A stretch of 18,269 nucleotides of DNA from Clostridia bacterium DTU080 (GTDB lineage Bacteria; Bacillota; Limnochordia; DTU080), in the NCBI GenBank assembly GCA_001513395.1, contig LFTP01000040.1, positions 1 through 18,269 of the forward strand. The letters are read 5' to 3'. The position numbers and the translations under genes are program-made. Positions 1-7,445 of this stretch are shown in pieces; the first letter of the stretch is position 1, and the number at the start of each line of letters is the position of its first letter. Below the pieces are notes generated by a model. It was not told where the DNA came from. It worked only from the letters and a program-made list of their open reading frames with translations, and did not search any database.

Positions 1-222
1 CACTTGCCCCTGACCGCCTGCCTGACCCTGCGCCTCAACAGTGATACCCGGGTTCTCCTTTTCGAACATCTGGCAAACGAACTGATACTCATTGAGTCGC
101 GGCTGACCGTCTCCGACCCAGACAACGAGTCGCTCAGCGGCAGCCACAGTTGCAAAACCGACAGCAAAAACCATACATAGGACGGTAAGTGCTGTAACGA
201 AAACAGCGCCTCTTTTAACCAT
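1..222 (-). CDS. ABC transporter extracellular solute-binding protein, N-terminal fragment
   Basis: The first 74 codons of a gene that runs off the left edge of the window. Residues 1-29 form a signal peptide: Lys/Arg near the N terminus, a hydrophobic core, and an Ala-rich end (VAAA then ERLVVW). The mature start has the pattern of family 1 (MalE/UgpB-like) sugar-binding proteins: a strand ERLVVWVGDG, then a helix FVCQMFEKENPGITVE, matching the common FEKENPGIKV segment. Such proteins capture oligosaccharides or polyols outside the membrane and deliver them to an ABC permease. The ATG at 222 is preceded by AGGAGG at 230-235 with 7 nt spacing, and a near-consensus promoter lies at 276-304. 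The permease genes would be expected left of the window. The family call rests on only 74 residues; the substrate cannot be told. Confidence 0.8.
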   Translation of the reverse strand, partial: MVKRGAVFVTALTVLCMVFAVGFATVAAAERLVVWVGDGQPRLNEYQFVCQMFEKENPGITVEAQGQAGGQGQV

Positions 223-275
223 TTCCGATCCTCCTGTACAGGCAATTTTTTCTACTTGTTCCTACCTTCGCCTCG

Positions 276-304
276 ATTATAGGAACACCTTTCTGTATGG
301 TCAA
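276..304 (-). promoter_or_regulatory. Sigma-70-type promoter for the solute-binding protein gene
   Basis: On the minus strand, TTGACC (299-304) and a perfect TATAAT (276-281) are separated by exactly 17 bp. Transcription should start near 269, giving a leader of about 47 nt before the ATG at 222. The -35 box begins only 21 bp past the stop codon of the dGTPase gene. The binding-protein gene is therefore independently expressed. Confidence 0.85.
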
Positions 305-324
305 TCCTGACGAAAATTGCCAGG

Positions 325-1509
325 TTAACCCATCAAATGCAACGCCGGAGTATAAGGCTCAAATAAAGTGTTGTACAGATCCATGGCATAACGATCAGTC
401 ATACCGGCGATATGATCGGCAATCACCCGCACTTTGTCGCCCGATGCGCTCAAACGCTCAGTCGTCGTCTGTGGCAGCAACTCCGGCTTCTTGTAGAAGA
501 CTTCAAAAAGACGCTCAATGATCATCTGCCCCTTGTAGGTCATGCGCAACGTACGAGGATCCTTGTAGACTCGCTCATCGAGATAATCCTTGAGGGCCTC
601 TAAGTGCCGTTGAGTTTCCGCAGAGAAACACACGACGGGTTCGGATGCCCGCCGCACATCATCGGGATGCTGTGCCTTAAGGTCTGCCAAACGGTCTTGC
701 GTGGTCGCCACGACATCACGGACCAGCAACTCGATCATATTTCTGATCGTAAAATGCACCCGAACGGCTGCAGCCAGACGCGAGCCGGAAGGCAGGCGCC
801 GCACCTCACCGCATCGATACTCCCAGCCTCGTTGCCAAAGGATGACCTCATGCAGTTCTTCCTTTTGGATCAGGCCCATCTTCAAAGCGTCCTCAACGTC
901 ATGAGTGCAGTAGGCGATGACATCCGCTGCATTGACGATCTGGCATTCAAGCCCTCCGTGTGCATATTCGGAAAACGGTTCCGACAACTGCGGTGAGTCA
1001 AAAAAAGTGCTGTGCCGGGCGATACCCTCCCGCGTCTCCCAGGTCAGATTCAGACCGGGATGCTCAGGATAGCGCTCCTCCAACTCATCTACGATTCGTA
1101 GGGCTTGCGCGTTGTGCTCAAAGCTCAGGCCATAGCGGGCCAGGATGGCGCCTAACGCCTCTTCTCCTGCGTGTCCAAACGGAGGGTGACCCAGATCGTG
1201 AGCCAAAGCGATGGCCTCTGCGAGTTCTTCATTGGCACCGAGCATGGCGGCCAGCGTCTGAGAGATCTGAGCGACCTCAAGAGAGTGGGTCAGTCGTGTC
1301 TTGAAAAAATCGCCTTCGTGAAAGACAAAGACCTGAGTTTTATAGTGCAGACGGCGAAACGCCGTGGAGTGAAGAATGCGGTCTCGATCCCGGCGAAACG
1401 CCGAACGAGCGTCATCGCCCGGAAGAGTATCGTATCTGCGGCCACGAGTGCCTACGTTGGCTCCAGGATGCAATCGAAGGTACTTGCCGTACCCAACCGC
1501 CTCGGACAT
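325..1509 (-). CDS. dgt: Deoxyguanosinetriphosphate triphosphohydrolase-like protein (HD domain)
   Basis: Predicted cytoplasmic HD-superfamily enzyme hydrolysing dGTP or other dNTPs to the nucleoside and tripolyphosphate. The protein is 394 aa. The metal site is visible: H75 in RLTHSLEV, H104-D105 in LAHDLGHPPFGH, and D196 in VNAADVIAY. The N-terminal RDRDRILHSTAFRRLHYKTQVF block is typical of Dgt-like proteins, and the length suits the shorter (about 330-440 aa) bacterial class. The start is placed at ATG 1509 because AGAGGAAG lies just before it. An in-frame ATG at 1530 would add 7 residues but has no ribosome site. No clear promoter was found; the gene may be read from the unit upstream. 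The exact nucleotide preference of this class varies and cannot be inferred here. Confidence 0.9.
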   Translation of the reverse strand: MSEAVGYGKYLRLHPGANVGTRGRRYDTLPGDDARSAFRRDRDRILHSTAFRRLHYKTQVFVFHEGDFFKTRLTHSLEVAQISQTLAAMLGANEELAEAIALAHDLGHPPFGHAGEEALGAILARYGLSFEHNAQALRIVDELEERYPEHPGLNLTWETREGIARHSTFFDSPQLSEPFSEYAHGGLECQIVNAADVIAYCTHDVEDALKMGLIQKEELHEVILWQRGWEYRCGEVRRLPSGSRLAAAVRVHFTIRNMIELLVRDVVATTQDRLADLKAQHPDDVRRASEPVVCFSAETQRHLEALKDYLDERVYKDPRTLRMTYKGQMIIERLFEVFYKKPELLPQTTTERLSASGDKVRVIADHIAGMTDRYAMDLYNTLFEPYTPALHLMG

Positions 1510-1674
1510 GCTCTTCCTCTTTTTTGCCATTGTGTAGTCATGAACAGAAACTGGAAATCAATCCCTGGCCTTCAGCAACGACTCTGGCGATTTATTCGAC
1601 GTGAGGAATCGAAAATCCTCGGCACTCGAAAAAGTCCATTCGTTTCACGCCGGTCCGGTTCACACCGTGATCCC

Positions 1675-1737
1675 GAGCCGCGACGGCTCACACCGGGCGC
1701 ATGGCGCTATGTGCCATGGTCTCCGACGCGAGCCGTC
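1675..1737. repeat. Intergenic inverted repeats with competing pairings
   Basis: The 282-bp gap 1531-1812, between the oxidoreductase end and the dGTPase start, holds no credible gene but is rich in dyads. GACGGCTC (1682-1689) can pair with GAGCCGTC (1730-1737), enclosing a second stem CATGGC/GCCATG (1700-1705 with 1713-1718). The same segment can instead pair with the adjacent GAGCCG (1675-1680), giving a 6-bp stem with a 3-nt loop. No U-tract follows directly on either strand, so it is not an ordinary terminator. On the minus strand CGGTGTGA occurs twice and CGGCGTGA once in this area. Confidence 0.5.
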
Positions 1738-1812
1738 CCTGCATAGCCTCAAATACCTTCAGGAAAATGCCATTCAGCATTCAGGACCAAGCTCGTGGTT
1801 GAACAAGTTCTC

Positions 1813-2853
1813 TCACTCGATCTCCACCGTGCGATTCTCATGCGCGCTGGTATAGACTGCCTCGCCGATCTGAAGGGCCTTGTAGCTATCCCAAAGATCT
1901 GGGCCGCCTTCGACCAGTCCCAGGCACCGGCGTGCGAAATGCGCCACTTCCGTCTCATAGCCCAGCATTCTGCGACCGGCACTGGCCGTGCTGGCAGTCG
2001 GTCTGAAAGAATGTATGTAGCGACCCGTGTACGCAGCGGCATCCGTGAAATCCTCGCGATCCTGCCACTTCAAATAGAGCATATCTTCGCACATCACATG
2101 CGTCCCAAGACCCACCAACTGCAGGATCTCGATGATATCGCGGAAACCCTGGTGGCACTCCAGGCCGTTGAGATCGAGTTGGCCCACTGCGCCGGATGCA
2201 AATCTCAAGTTGACCAGGTAGGCAAACTGAGTGGGCGTCACACTGTGAAACATGGCTTGAACGGTCTTCACATCGCCCCCGAAAAACCGAACCAAATCAA
2301 AGACGTGACACAGCTGACCGACGAGCATCGAACGATGCGGCGAATCCATCCCCCAGATCTGAGGATACGGCCCTTGAGCGAATTTCATCTTGACCATGTG
2401 CAGAGGGCCGAAGCTTTCCCGGCTGATGATATCTTTCGCCATGAGATAAACGCCGGCAAAGCGCTTCATAAAACCGACTTGACCCCACACTCCGTGAGCG
2501 TCGGCCAACTCCGCCAGCTCCTTAGCCTCGGCGGCAGTGTTTGCCGAGGGCTTCTCTACATAGACGGGTATACCCCGACGAAGCACGTGAGGAGCCAACT
2601 TATACTGTTGCGGAGCGGGACCGATGACAAAGACTCCGTCGAGTTCTTCTTTGTCGAGCATCTCCTCCAAGTCCGTATACACCCGGCGCGCTCCGAAATT
2701 GCGCGCGTTGCGCTCTGCCTTAGTTCGATCGATATCACATACGGCGACCAAATCAATCTCAGGGATGCGATGGATATTAGGGAAAATGGATGCAGTAGCG
2801 AACGAACCACAACCGATAAACGCCAATTTCGCCTTCCGTTGCTCGGACATCAT
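1813..2853 (-). CDS. Gfo/Idh/MocA family NAD(P)-dependent oxidoreductase
   Basis: Predicted soluble dehydrogenase acting on a sugar, inositol or sugar derivative. The 346-aa length is typical. The N-terminal Rossmann domain has GCGSFA at 14-19 after a first beta-strand (KLAFIG), an acidic end of strand 2 (VAVCDID, 37-42), and the family's EKP motif at 100-102. The C-terminal domain carries the H-x-x-x-D helix usual for the catalytic region (H183 and D186 in CHVFDLVRFFGG) and a beta-sheet face that binds substrate. The usual central Lys of EKP is present, so the enzyme should be active. The start has two consecutive ATGs (2853 and 2850) behind GGGGGT. Only 29 bp separate it from the upstream phosphohexomutase gene, so the two are probably co-transcribed. 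The substrate is unknown. Confidence 0.9.
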   Translation of the reverse strand: MMSEQRKAKLAFIGCGSFATASIFPNIHRIPEIDLVAVCDIDRTKAERNARNFGARRVYTDLEEMLDKEELDGVFVIGPAPQQYKLAPHVLRRGIPVYVEKPSANTAAEAKELAELADAHGVWGQVGFMKRFAGVYLMAKDIISRESFGPLHMVKMKFAQGPYPQIWGMDSPHRSMLVGQLCHVFDLVRFFGGDVKTVQAMFHSVTPTQFAYLVNLRFASGAVGQLDLNGLECHQGFRDIIEILQLVGLGTHVMCEDMLYLKWQDREDFTDAAAYTGRYIHSFRPTASTASAGRRMLGYETEVAHFARRCLGLVEGGPDLWDSYKALQIGEAVYTSAHENRTVEIE

Positions 2854-2882
2854 TGAGACCCCCAGGTTTGTTGATAGTACCC

Positions 2883-4673
2883 TCAGCTGATTGACTTCTC
2901 GGCTTCGACACGCTTCGGATCCGCTTCGGCCGCCGCGGCAAACATCGCCCGAGCCGCGGCGCCCAAGACGGCAAAGTCCTGAGCGTTTTCGGCATCAACG
3001 ATCATCCGCCAGACACCGGCCTCAGTGCGCGATCCGCGTACGAAAACGAAAGCTTCCCGCTCTGCCGCCCGAAGATAAACACGCCAAGCACCGCTTTCAT
3101 CACCGGTGCGTTGAGAGACCATGTTCAGACCCTCGAAATTCTGGAACTCATAGGTGTCGAAGTGCGATCTGAGTCGCGGCCAGATCAGTTCCGTGAAACA
3201 GCGCTCCAAGGCCCGCTTAAACTCTCCCTGCGGCATGGCAGGTGCAGTCAACTTGTGAGCCACATTGTGGATGCCCGGAATGGAGGCTAACAAGGCGGGC
3301 AGTACCAGACCGGGCTGGGTGGGGATGGTCCGCTCCTCGGCGATGATACTCCTTCGCGCCGCCAACCACTCCTCGACGATGGCAGGCGTAGATTCCGCCT
3401 GCGCCGCAGACAAAGCCACCTGCAAGCCGTCGCGGCATGTGGCGCTTTCGAAGATCGTGCCTCCGTTAGCGCCCTCAACACCCACGGGAACATCGTAGCC
3501 AGCTTCACGAAGGGCATGCATCTTGGAGACTACATTTATCTCGCCCGTCTCTACCACGAATACTTCTGCGCCGAAAGCAGTGGCCACCCGATGGGTAACC
3601 AGTGACGTCGCATCAGAGGCGACGATGGCCAAAGGTCCCCTGTCGCGGCCCGCTTTTTTCTCCAGAGCGCTTCTGGCCAGCACCAGCGCCACGTTGAATG
3701 CCGCCACTCGCTGGGGCTCGATGATGGCGCTTTCATCATAGCCGGGCAGCACCAAGTTACCTCGATCGGCATCGTAGTCAAAGGCCACTCCGAAATGACA
3801 ACCGTGCCGAGCGGCCGCCCGACTGACTCTCAATAACATATGCCTCCCGCTGGCCGGATCAATGCCGTCAGTGTCAATACCGTGTTCCGGATAGCCCAGC
3901 TCGGCGTTGACTTCAATCGCCCGCACTCCGAAGTGCTCGAGCACACGGGCACCGATCCCGCAACTGGCTCCGCCGTTGGGATCGACAAGAACGGGACCTA
4001 AAGTCAACGGCTTGAGACAGTGAGGAACCAAGCCCCAGTCCGCGCCCATCATATCCAGATAGGCTCTTTCCGCCTTGACCCGTGCCCTTTCGCTGTCGAT
4101 CTCGGCCAAGCAGGCATCTATGACGGCAGTCGTGGCCCGTTCCATATACTCCTGCCATTCACGACCGTCGCCGTCGGCAAGTTCTCGCACGGCCTCAATG
4201 ACCCGGCTCATCCCCGAAGCCGACAACAGTGCTCCGGGCGGAGCGGAACCGTTGATGGAAGGCCCGCAGCCCGTCAAGAACTTGAAGCCGTTATCCTCAA
4301 TGGGATTGTGGCTGGCTGTAATGATCACTCCTCCGTCGGCTTCCAGAGCCCTGACGGCCGTCTCGGCCAAAGGTGTTGTAATGATTCCCAGATCGATCAA
4401 CGTCAACCGATACCCGGCTTTTTGGGCTCCGGCCGCAAAGCCGCGACTGAGGGCTTGAGCCACACACTTGCCCGTAGGACGCGGATCGCGCCCCAAAAGC
4501 AAAGTGACCTCTCCCTTGTGAGGCAACTGGACGGCATAGCAGTAGGCATAGGCTCCCGCCAGCGCCTGCAAGCTGGGAGAGATCTCAGGTCCTAAACCAA
4601 AGACGGTGCGCACTCCCGAAAAGGACTGCACCAGTTGACTATCTTCCAGTGCTTCTCTAAGGAAATGAATCAT
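2883..4673 (-). CDS. Phosphoglucomutase/phosphomannomutase-like alpha-D-phosphohexomutase, atypical
   Basis: Likely interconverts a hexose 1-phosphate and 6-phosphate through a phosphoserine. From the chosen start the protein is 596 aa, longer than the usual bacterial 450-550. All four domains are recognisable: GRDPRP at 61-66; the phosphoserine loop TASHNP at 119-124 (Ser121); the metal loop as DYDADR at 299-304, where DGD(G/A)DR is usual; a sugar loop VEGANGG at 399-405, where GE-x-SGH is usual; and near the C terminus a phosphate loop RGSRTEAGVWR. The catalytic Ser and metal Asp residues are intact, but the sugar-contact loop is changed, so the substrate is uncertain. The start ATG 4673 follows GGGAGG at 11 nt. 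Reading can extend in frame to 4775, but that extension has no ribosome site and little family resemblance. First gene of a probable operon with the oxidoreductase. Confidence 0.85.
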   Translation of the reverse strand: MIHFLREALEDSQLVQSFSGVRTVFGLGPEISPSLQALAGAYAYCYAVQLPHKGEVTLLLGRDPRPTGKCVAQALSRGFAAGAQKAGYRLTLIDLGIITTPLAETAVRALEADGGVIITASHNPIEDNGFKFLTGCGPSINGSAPPGALLSASGMSRVIEAVRELADGDGREWQEYMERATTAVIDACLAEIDSERARVKAERAYLDMMGADWGLVPHCLKPLTLGPVLVDPNGGASCGIGARVLEHFGVRAIEVNAELGYPEHGIDTDGIDPASGRHMLLRVSRAAARHGCHFGVAFDYDADRGNLVLPGYDESAIIEPQRVAAFNVALVLARSALEKKAGRDRGPLAIVASDATSLVTHRVATAFGAEVFVVETGEINVVSKMHALREAGYDVPVGVEGANGGTIFESATCRDGLQVALSAAQAESTPAIVEEWLAARRSIIAEERTIPTQPGLVLPALLASIPGIHNVAHKLTAPAMPQGEFKRALERCFTELIWPRLRSHFDTYEFQNFEGLNMVSQRTGDESGAWRVYLRAAEREAFVFVRGSRTEAGVWRMIVDAENAQDFAVLGAAARAMFAAAAEADPKRVEAEKSIS

Positions 4674-4719
4674 CAAAAACGAGGCCTCCCGTTCGGGTAG
4701 ATGTGCGAGTGTATGACAT
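4657..4719 (-). CDS. Possible 20-codon leader ORF overlapping the phosphohexomutase start
   Basis: An ATG at 4719 sits 9 nt after GGAGG (minus strand), a better ribosome site than that of the phosphohexomutase itself. It reads 20 codons in another frame and stops with TAG at 4657-4659, 17 nt inside the downstream gene. The peptide (MSYTRTSTRTGG...) resembles nothing I know. It could couple or dampen translation of the mutase, or be chance; there is no coding evidence beyond the ribosome site and the overlap. Confidence 0.25.
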   Translation of the reverse strand: MSYTRTSTRTGGLVFDDSFP

Positions 4720-4778
4720 TGATTTATTCCTCCCACCGTCAAATACCTTCTGCATCCGGCAGCAATACCTGTCATATT

Positions 4779-4789
4779 TGGTCAATCCT
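4779..4789 (-). promoter_or_regulatory. Possible shared operator or activator-dependent -35 upstream of phosphohexomutase
   Basis: On the minus strand, AGGATTGACCA here is identical to the 11-mer covering the -35 box of the solute-binding-protein promoter (298-308). In both places AGGTrTT follows after 7-8 nt. No TATAAT-like hexamer lies 17 bp downstream of this copy, so if it is a promoter it would need help. Confidence 0.3.
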
Positions 4790-4805
4790 CGCGGCCTGAA
4801 CGGCA

Positions 4806-4834
4806 TGGATATCAGTGCCGGGGTTTCTTATAAC
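4806..4834 (+). promoter_or_regulatory. Candidate promoter for the SIMPL-domain gene
   Basis: TGGATA (4806-4811) and TATAAC (4829-4834) are spaced 17 bp. Transcription would begin near 4841, about 80 nt before the preferred start codon. The -10 box is good and the -35 is moderate. It lies in the divergent gap shared with the phosphohexomutase gene. Confidence 0.45.
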
Positions 4835-4923
4835 TCACAGCAGGGGATTCCACTCACTAAACGAAAGGAGCCCACGGAAGCGAAAGAATGAAAGGCTTTG
4901 AAAAAACGATTGGAGGGGAGACG

Positions 4924-5643
4924 TTGAAGGTGAAACGGGAAGAGACTATCAAAGCCGCGGCCGTTCTGGGTATCTTGCTCGCTGTCGGCCTGCTCCTTGG
5001 CGGCATGCAGATGAAGCGGGCAGTCGTGGCGTGGAAACAAGCGGATCGCTTCGTCAGCGTAAAAGGGCTTGCTGAACGGGACGTAAAAGCTGACCTGGTC
5101 CTTTGGCCGCTCAGCTATAGCGTCAGCGCCAACAGCCTAGACCAGCTGCATGGCCTGATGCATGAAGCCGAGAGCAAGATACGAGCCTTTTTGGTGCGCC
5201 ACGGCTTTGACGCAAAGGACATCACGAGCAATATTCCGCAAATCAGTGATTTGTGGACGTATGCCGGTGAGAACAAGCCACAAGAACGCTACCGCGCCGA
5301 AGCCGTTGTTCTGTTGCGTACCTCGCAAGTCGATCAAGTAAAAGACGTGATGACCAAGACTGATGAGCTGATCAAAGAAGGTATCTTGCTGTCACACAGC
5401 TGGGAACACCGCCCGCAGTTTATTTTCACAGGACTCAACGAGATAAAACCGGAGATGATCGCCGAAGCAACCCGAAGCGCCCGGGATGCGGCCACCCAGT
5501 TTGCCCAGGACTCCGGCAGTCGGGTGGGCAAGATCCGGTCGGCACAGCAGGGCTATTTCTCCATAGAAGATGTGGACAAATACACCCCCGATGTCAAGCG
5601 CGTCCGAGTGGTGACCACAATCGAGTTCTTGCTTCTGGACTAA
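4924..5643 (+). CDS. Membrane-anchored SIMPL domain-containing protein
   Basis: Function not established. The family (DUF541/SIMPL, related to E. coli YggE and BP26/OMP28) is extracytoplasmic, and some members have been linked to stress tolerance. The protein is 239 aa with one N-terminal transmembrane anchor at about residues 10-30 (AAAVLGILLAVGLLLGGMQM). The SIMPL fold follows, opening with the diagnostic strand FVSVKGLAERDVKADLVLWPL. Its placement is outside the cytoplasmic membrane. I chose the TTG at 4924 because GGAGGGG sits 5 nt before it. An in-frame ATG at 4888 would add 12 residues but has only a weak GGAAG nearby, and the extra residues are not family-like. The TAA stop overlaps the TAG of the convergent ThuA gene. 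Confidence 0.85.
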   Translation: MKVKREETIKAAAVLGILLAVGLLLGGMQMKRAVVAWKQADRFVSVKGLAERDVKADLVLWPLSYSVSANSLDQLHGLMHEAESKIRAFLVRHGFDAKDITSNIPQISDLWTYAGENKPQERYRAEAVVLLRTSQVDQVKDVMTKTDELIKEGILLSHSWEHRPQFIFTGLNEIKPEMIAEATRSARDAATQFAQDSGSRVGKIRSAQQGYFSIEDVDKYTPDVKRVRVVTTIEFLLLD

Positions 5644-6305
5644 TCCTCCAAACGACCTGCCCACCTGAGACATCCGGCGATATGGGCGAGGAACCACTCT
5701 TCACGCCAAAGATCATCAGGATGACCAAAGCCCGTGTAGATCACCCTTCCTCGCCCGTAATTGTGACACCAGGCCAATGCGTAGTCGTGATCATCTCGTG
5801 TACCCTTGGACAGATCGACTGAGTTGTTATCCAGACTGAGCAAAACGTGCGTCTTGGAACGATCCCAATCGCGAAAGGTGTAGATCTCATCGTAGACCCG
5901 GAATTCAGACCCCAGCATACGGGTCGCCGGGTGATCGGTGTCCTCCACGATAACCCTGACCTCTTGCGTCCAGGGATGGCCGGCAAAATACCCTCCGAGC
6001 ATCTGTCCGTACTCCGGCCACTCATAACCGCTGGCAGTGGCATTATGGATGCCGAAAAAGCCTCCGCCTTCACGGACATGACGGATGATGGCCTCCTGCT
6101 GTCCGGGGGCCCATGGCAGATCTCCCGCCGTGGCAAAGACCAGAACATCCAGTCTGGCCAGTCTTTCCGGCGTGACCGACTCCACGCGACATGTGGTCGT
6201 CACCCGCCATCCATGTTTTTTTCCAAGCTGCTTCAAAGCCACTTCGGCATCCGGCAAATAACTGTGCTCGTAGCCCGCAGAATGACGCAACATCAAAACG
6301 TTCAT
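5640..6305 (-). CDS. ThuA domain-containing protein (trehalose-utilisation type)
   Basis: ThuA proteins have a glutamine-amidotransferase-like fold and are found with sugar catabolism genes, especially trehalose and keto-sugar pathways with Gfo/Idh/MocA oxidoreductases; the reaction is poorly defined. The 221-aa protein matches in length. Visible motifs are MNVLMLRHSAGYEH at the N terminus, GGGFFGIHNAT at 80-90, DEIYTF at 139-144, and AWCHNYGRGRVIYTGFGH at 178-195. There is no signal peptide, so it is cytoplasmic. The ATG at 6305 is 7 nt after AGGAGG; an adjacent TTG at 6308 is less well spaced. An 11-codon ORF with its own ribosome site ends inside this gene's ribosome-site region. The nearby oxidoreductase supports a shared sugar pathway, but the operons are separate. 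Confidence 0.88.
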   Translation of the reverse strand: MNVLMLRHSAGYEHSYLPDAEVALKQLGKKHGWRVTTTCRVESVTPERLARLDVLVFATAGDLPWAPGQQEAIIRHVREGGGFFGIHNATASGYEWPEYGQMLGGYFAGHPWTQEVRVIVEDTDHPATRMLGSEFRVYDEIYTFRDWDRSKTHVLLSLDNNSVDLSKGTRDDHDYALAWCHNYGRGRVIYTGFGHPDDLWREEWFLAHIAGCLRWAGRLED

Positions 6306-6316
6306 CAAGTCGCCTC

Positions 6317-6352
6317 CTATATAAAAACGTGCCCTATGACTCTTCCCGGCAT
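6317..6352 (-). CDS. Possible 11-aa leader peptide upstream of the ThuA gene
   Basis: On the minus strand AAAGGAGG (6362-6369) is followed, 9 nt later, by ATG at 6352. It reads MPGRVIGHVFI and stops with TAG at 6317-6319. The stop directly abuts the GGAGG of the ThuA gene, whose ATG is 11 nt further on. This is the geometry of translational coupling or a leader peptide. No run of one amino acid is present, so classical attenuation is not indicated. Confidence 0.35.
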   Translation of the reverse strand: MPGRVIGHVFI

Positions 6353-6436
6353 CCGGATTGTCCTCCTTTGCCTACCAGGAGGTTACGACGGTTATAGCGA
6401 ATAGACGGGATTGATGGTTACTTGGAGGTGCCGGTC

Positions 6437-7360
6437 ATGTCACTACATCCGCAAGTGCAGAGTCTGCTACAAGAAATGGCATCATTGGGAGCTCCCCCTT
6501 TGACATCCCAAACTCCGGCCCAAGCGCGTCAACGACCCCGCCTGCCGGTCGTCGGTGAACCTGTCGACTACGTCGAAGACCGCCAGATACCGGGTCCGGG
6601 GGGCCCCTTAAACGTCCGCATTTATCGACCCAAACAGAATCTTCCGCTCCCCGTCTTGGTCTACGCCCACGGCGGAGGTTGGGTCCTAAATGACCTCGAC
6701 AGCCATAACCATGTCTGTCGGTCATTGGCTAATGCCGCTGAATGCGCAGTGGTTTCCGTAGATTACCGTTTGGCACCTGAGCATAAGTTTCCTGCCGCCG
6801 CCGAAGACGTCTATGCGGCCACTTATTGGGTAGCGGAGCAGGCCGCTTCATTCGGCGGTGACGGCACCCGCATAGCCGTTGGCGGAGACAGCTCCGGGGG
6901 CAACCTGGCCGCCGTCACGGCGCTTATGAGCCGGGATCGGGGCAAACCGAAGATTTGTTATCAATTGCTGGTCTATCCCATCACGAACTACGCCTTTGAC
7001 ACTCCCTCATACGAGGAGTTTGCGAAAGGCTACTTTTTGACGAAAGAGAACATGATGTGGTTCTGGAAGCACTACCTGGATGATGAAGCTGACGGGATGC
7101 ATCCCTACGCATCGCCCCTGCGCGCCGAGGATTTAAGCGGCCTGCCTCCCGCCTTCGTCATCACTGCCGAATACGATCCGCTGCGTGATGAGGGTGAAGC
7201 CTACGCCCGCAGGCTCAGCGAGGCAGGCGTTGAGACGGCGCTAAAGCGCTACGACGGCATGATTCATGCCTTCTTCGGCCATGCCCATAGGCTTGATGCA
7301 GGTAAAGAGGCGATCCGGGAAGCAGCTTCCCGGTTGAAAGAGGCTTTTGCCAAGGCTTAG
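6437..7360 (+). CDS. Alpha/beta hydrolase, hormone-sensitive-lipase type esterase
   Basis: Predicted cytoplasmic carboxylesterase or lipase of the HSL (family IV) group, hydrolysing short acyl or aryl esters. In the 307-aa protein the oxyanion-hole motif HGGG is at 78-81. The nucleophile elbow is GDSSG at 150-154 (Ser152; GDSAG is commoner). The acid is Asp247 in AEYDPLRDEG and the catalytic His is His277 in DGMIHAFF. The segment DYRLAPEHKFPAA at 109-121 is also a family hallmark, and the N-terminal cap begins MSLHPQVQSLLQEM. The start ATG 6437 is 6 nt after GGAGGTG; an upstream in-frame TTG at 6422 lies within the ribosome site and is unlikely. No convincing promoter was found in the 131-bp gap before it. 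Confidence 0.92.
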   Translation: MSLHPQVQSLLQEMASLGAPPLTSQTPAQARQRPRLPVVGEPVDYVEDRQIPGPGGPLNVRIYRPKQNLPLPVLVYAHGGGWVLNDLDSHNHVCRSLANAAECAVVSVDYRLAPEHKFPAAAEDVYAATYWVAEQAASFGGDGTRIAVGGDSSGGNLAAVTALMSRDRGKPKICYQLLVYPITNYAFDTPSYEEFAKGYFLTKENMMWFWKHYLDDEADGMHPYASPLRAEDLSGLPPAFVITAEYDPLRDEGEAYARRLSEAGVETALKRYDGMIHAFFGHAHRLDAGKEAIREAASRLKEAFAKA

Positions 7361-7366
7361 ACTTTG

Positions 7367-7395
7367 TTGACACCGTGATACCCGTCAGATATGAT
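7367..7395 (+). promoter_or_regulatory. Sigma-70-type promoter for the metallophosphoesterase gene
   Basis: A perfect TTGACA (7367-7372) and TATGAT (7390-7395) are spaced 17 bp, starting 7 bp after the esterase stop codon. Expected start of transcription is near 7402, with a leader of about 44 nt to the GTG at 7446. It makes the phosphoesterase independently expressed. Confidence 0.85.
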
Positions 7396-7445
7396 CACCG
7401 AAAAACACACGCATTCAATCTCTTAATTGGCAAGGAGGCACCATC

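Noticed and set aside
1795..2856. Long plus-strand ORF (353 aa) opposite the oxidoreductase gene
   Set aside because: It mirrors a clear Gfo/Idh/MocA gene codon for codon, has no ribosome site or family motif, and its length follows from codon bias on the opposite strand.
4674..4775. N-terminal extension of the phosphohexomutase to 4775
   Set aside because: No ribosome site at the upstream start, and the extra 34 residues do not resemble domain 1 of the family.
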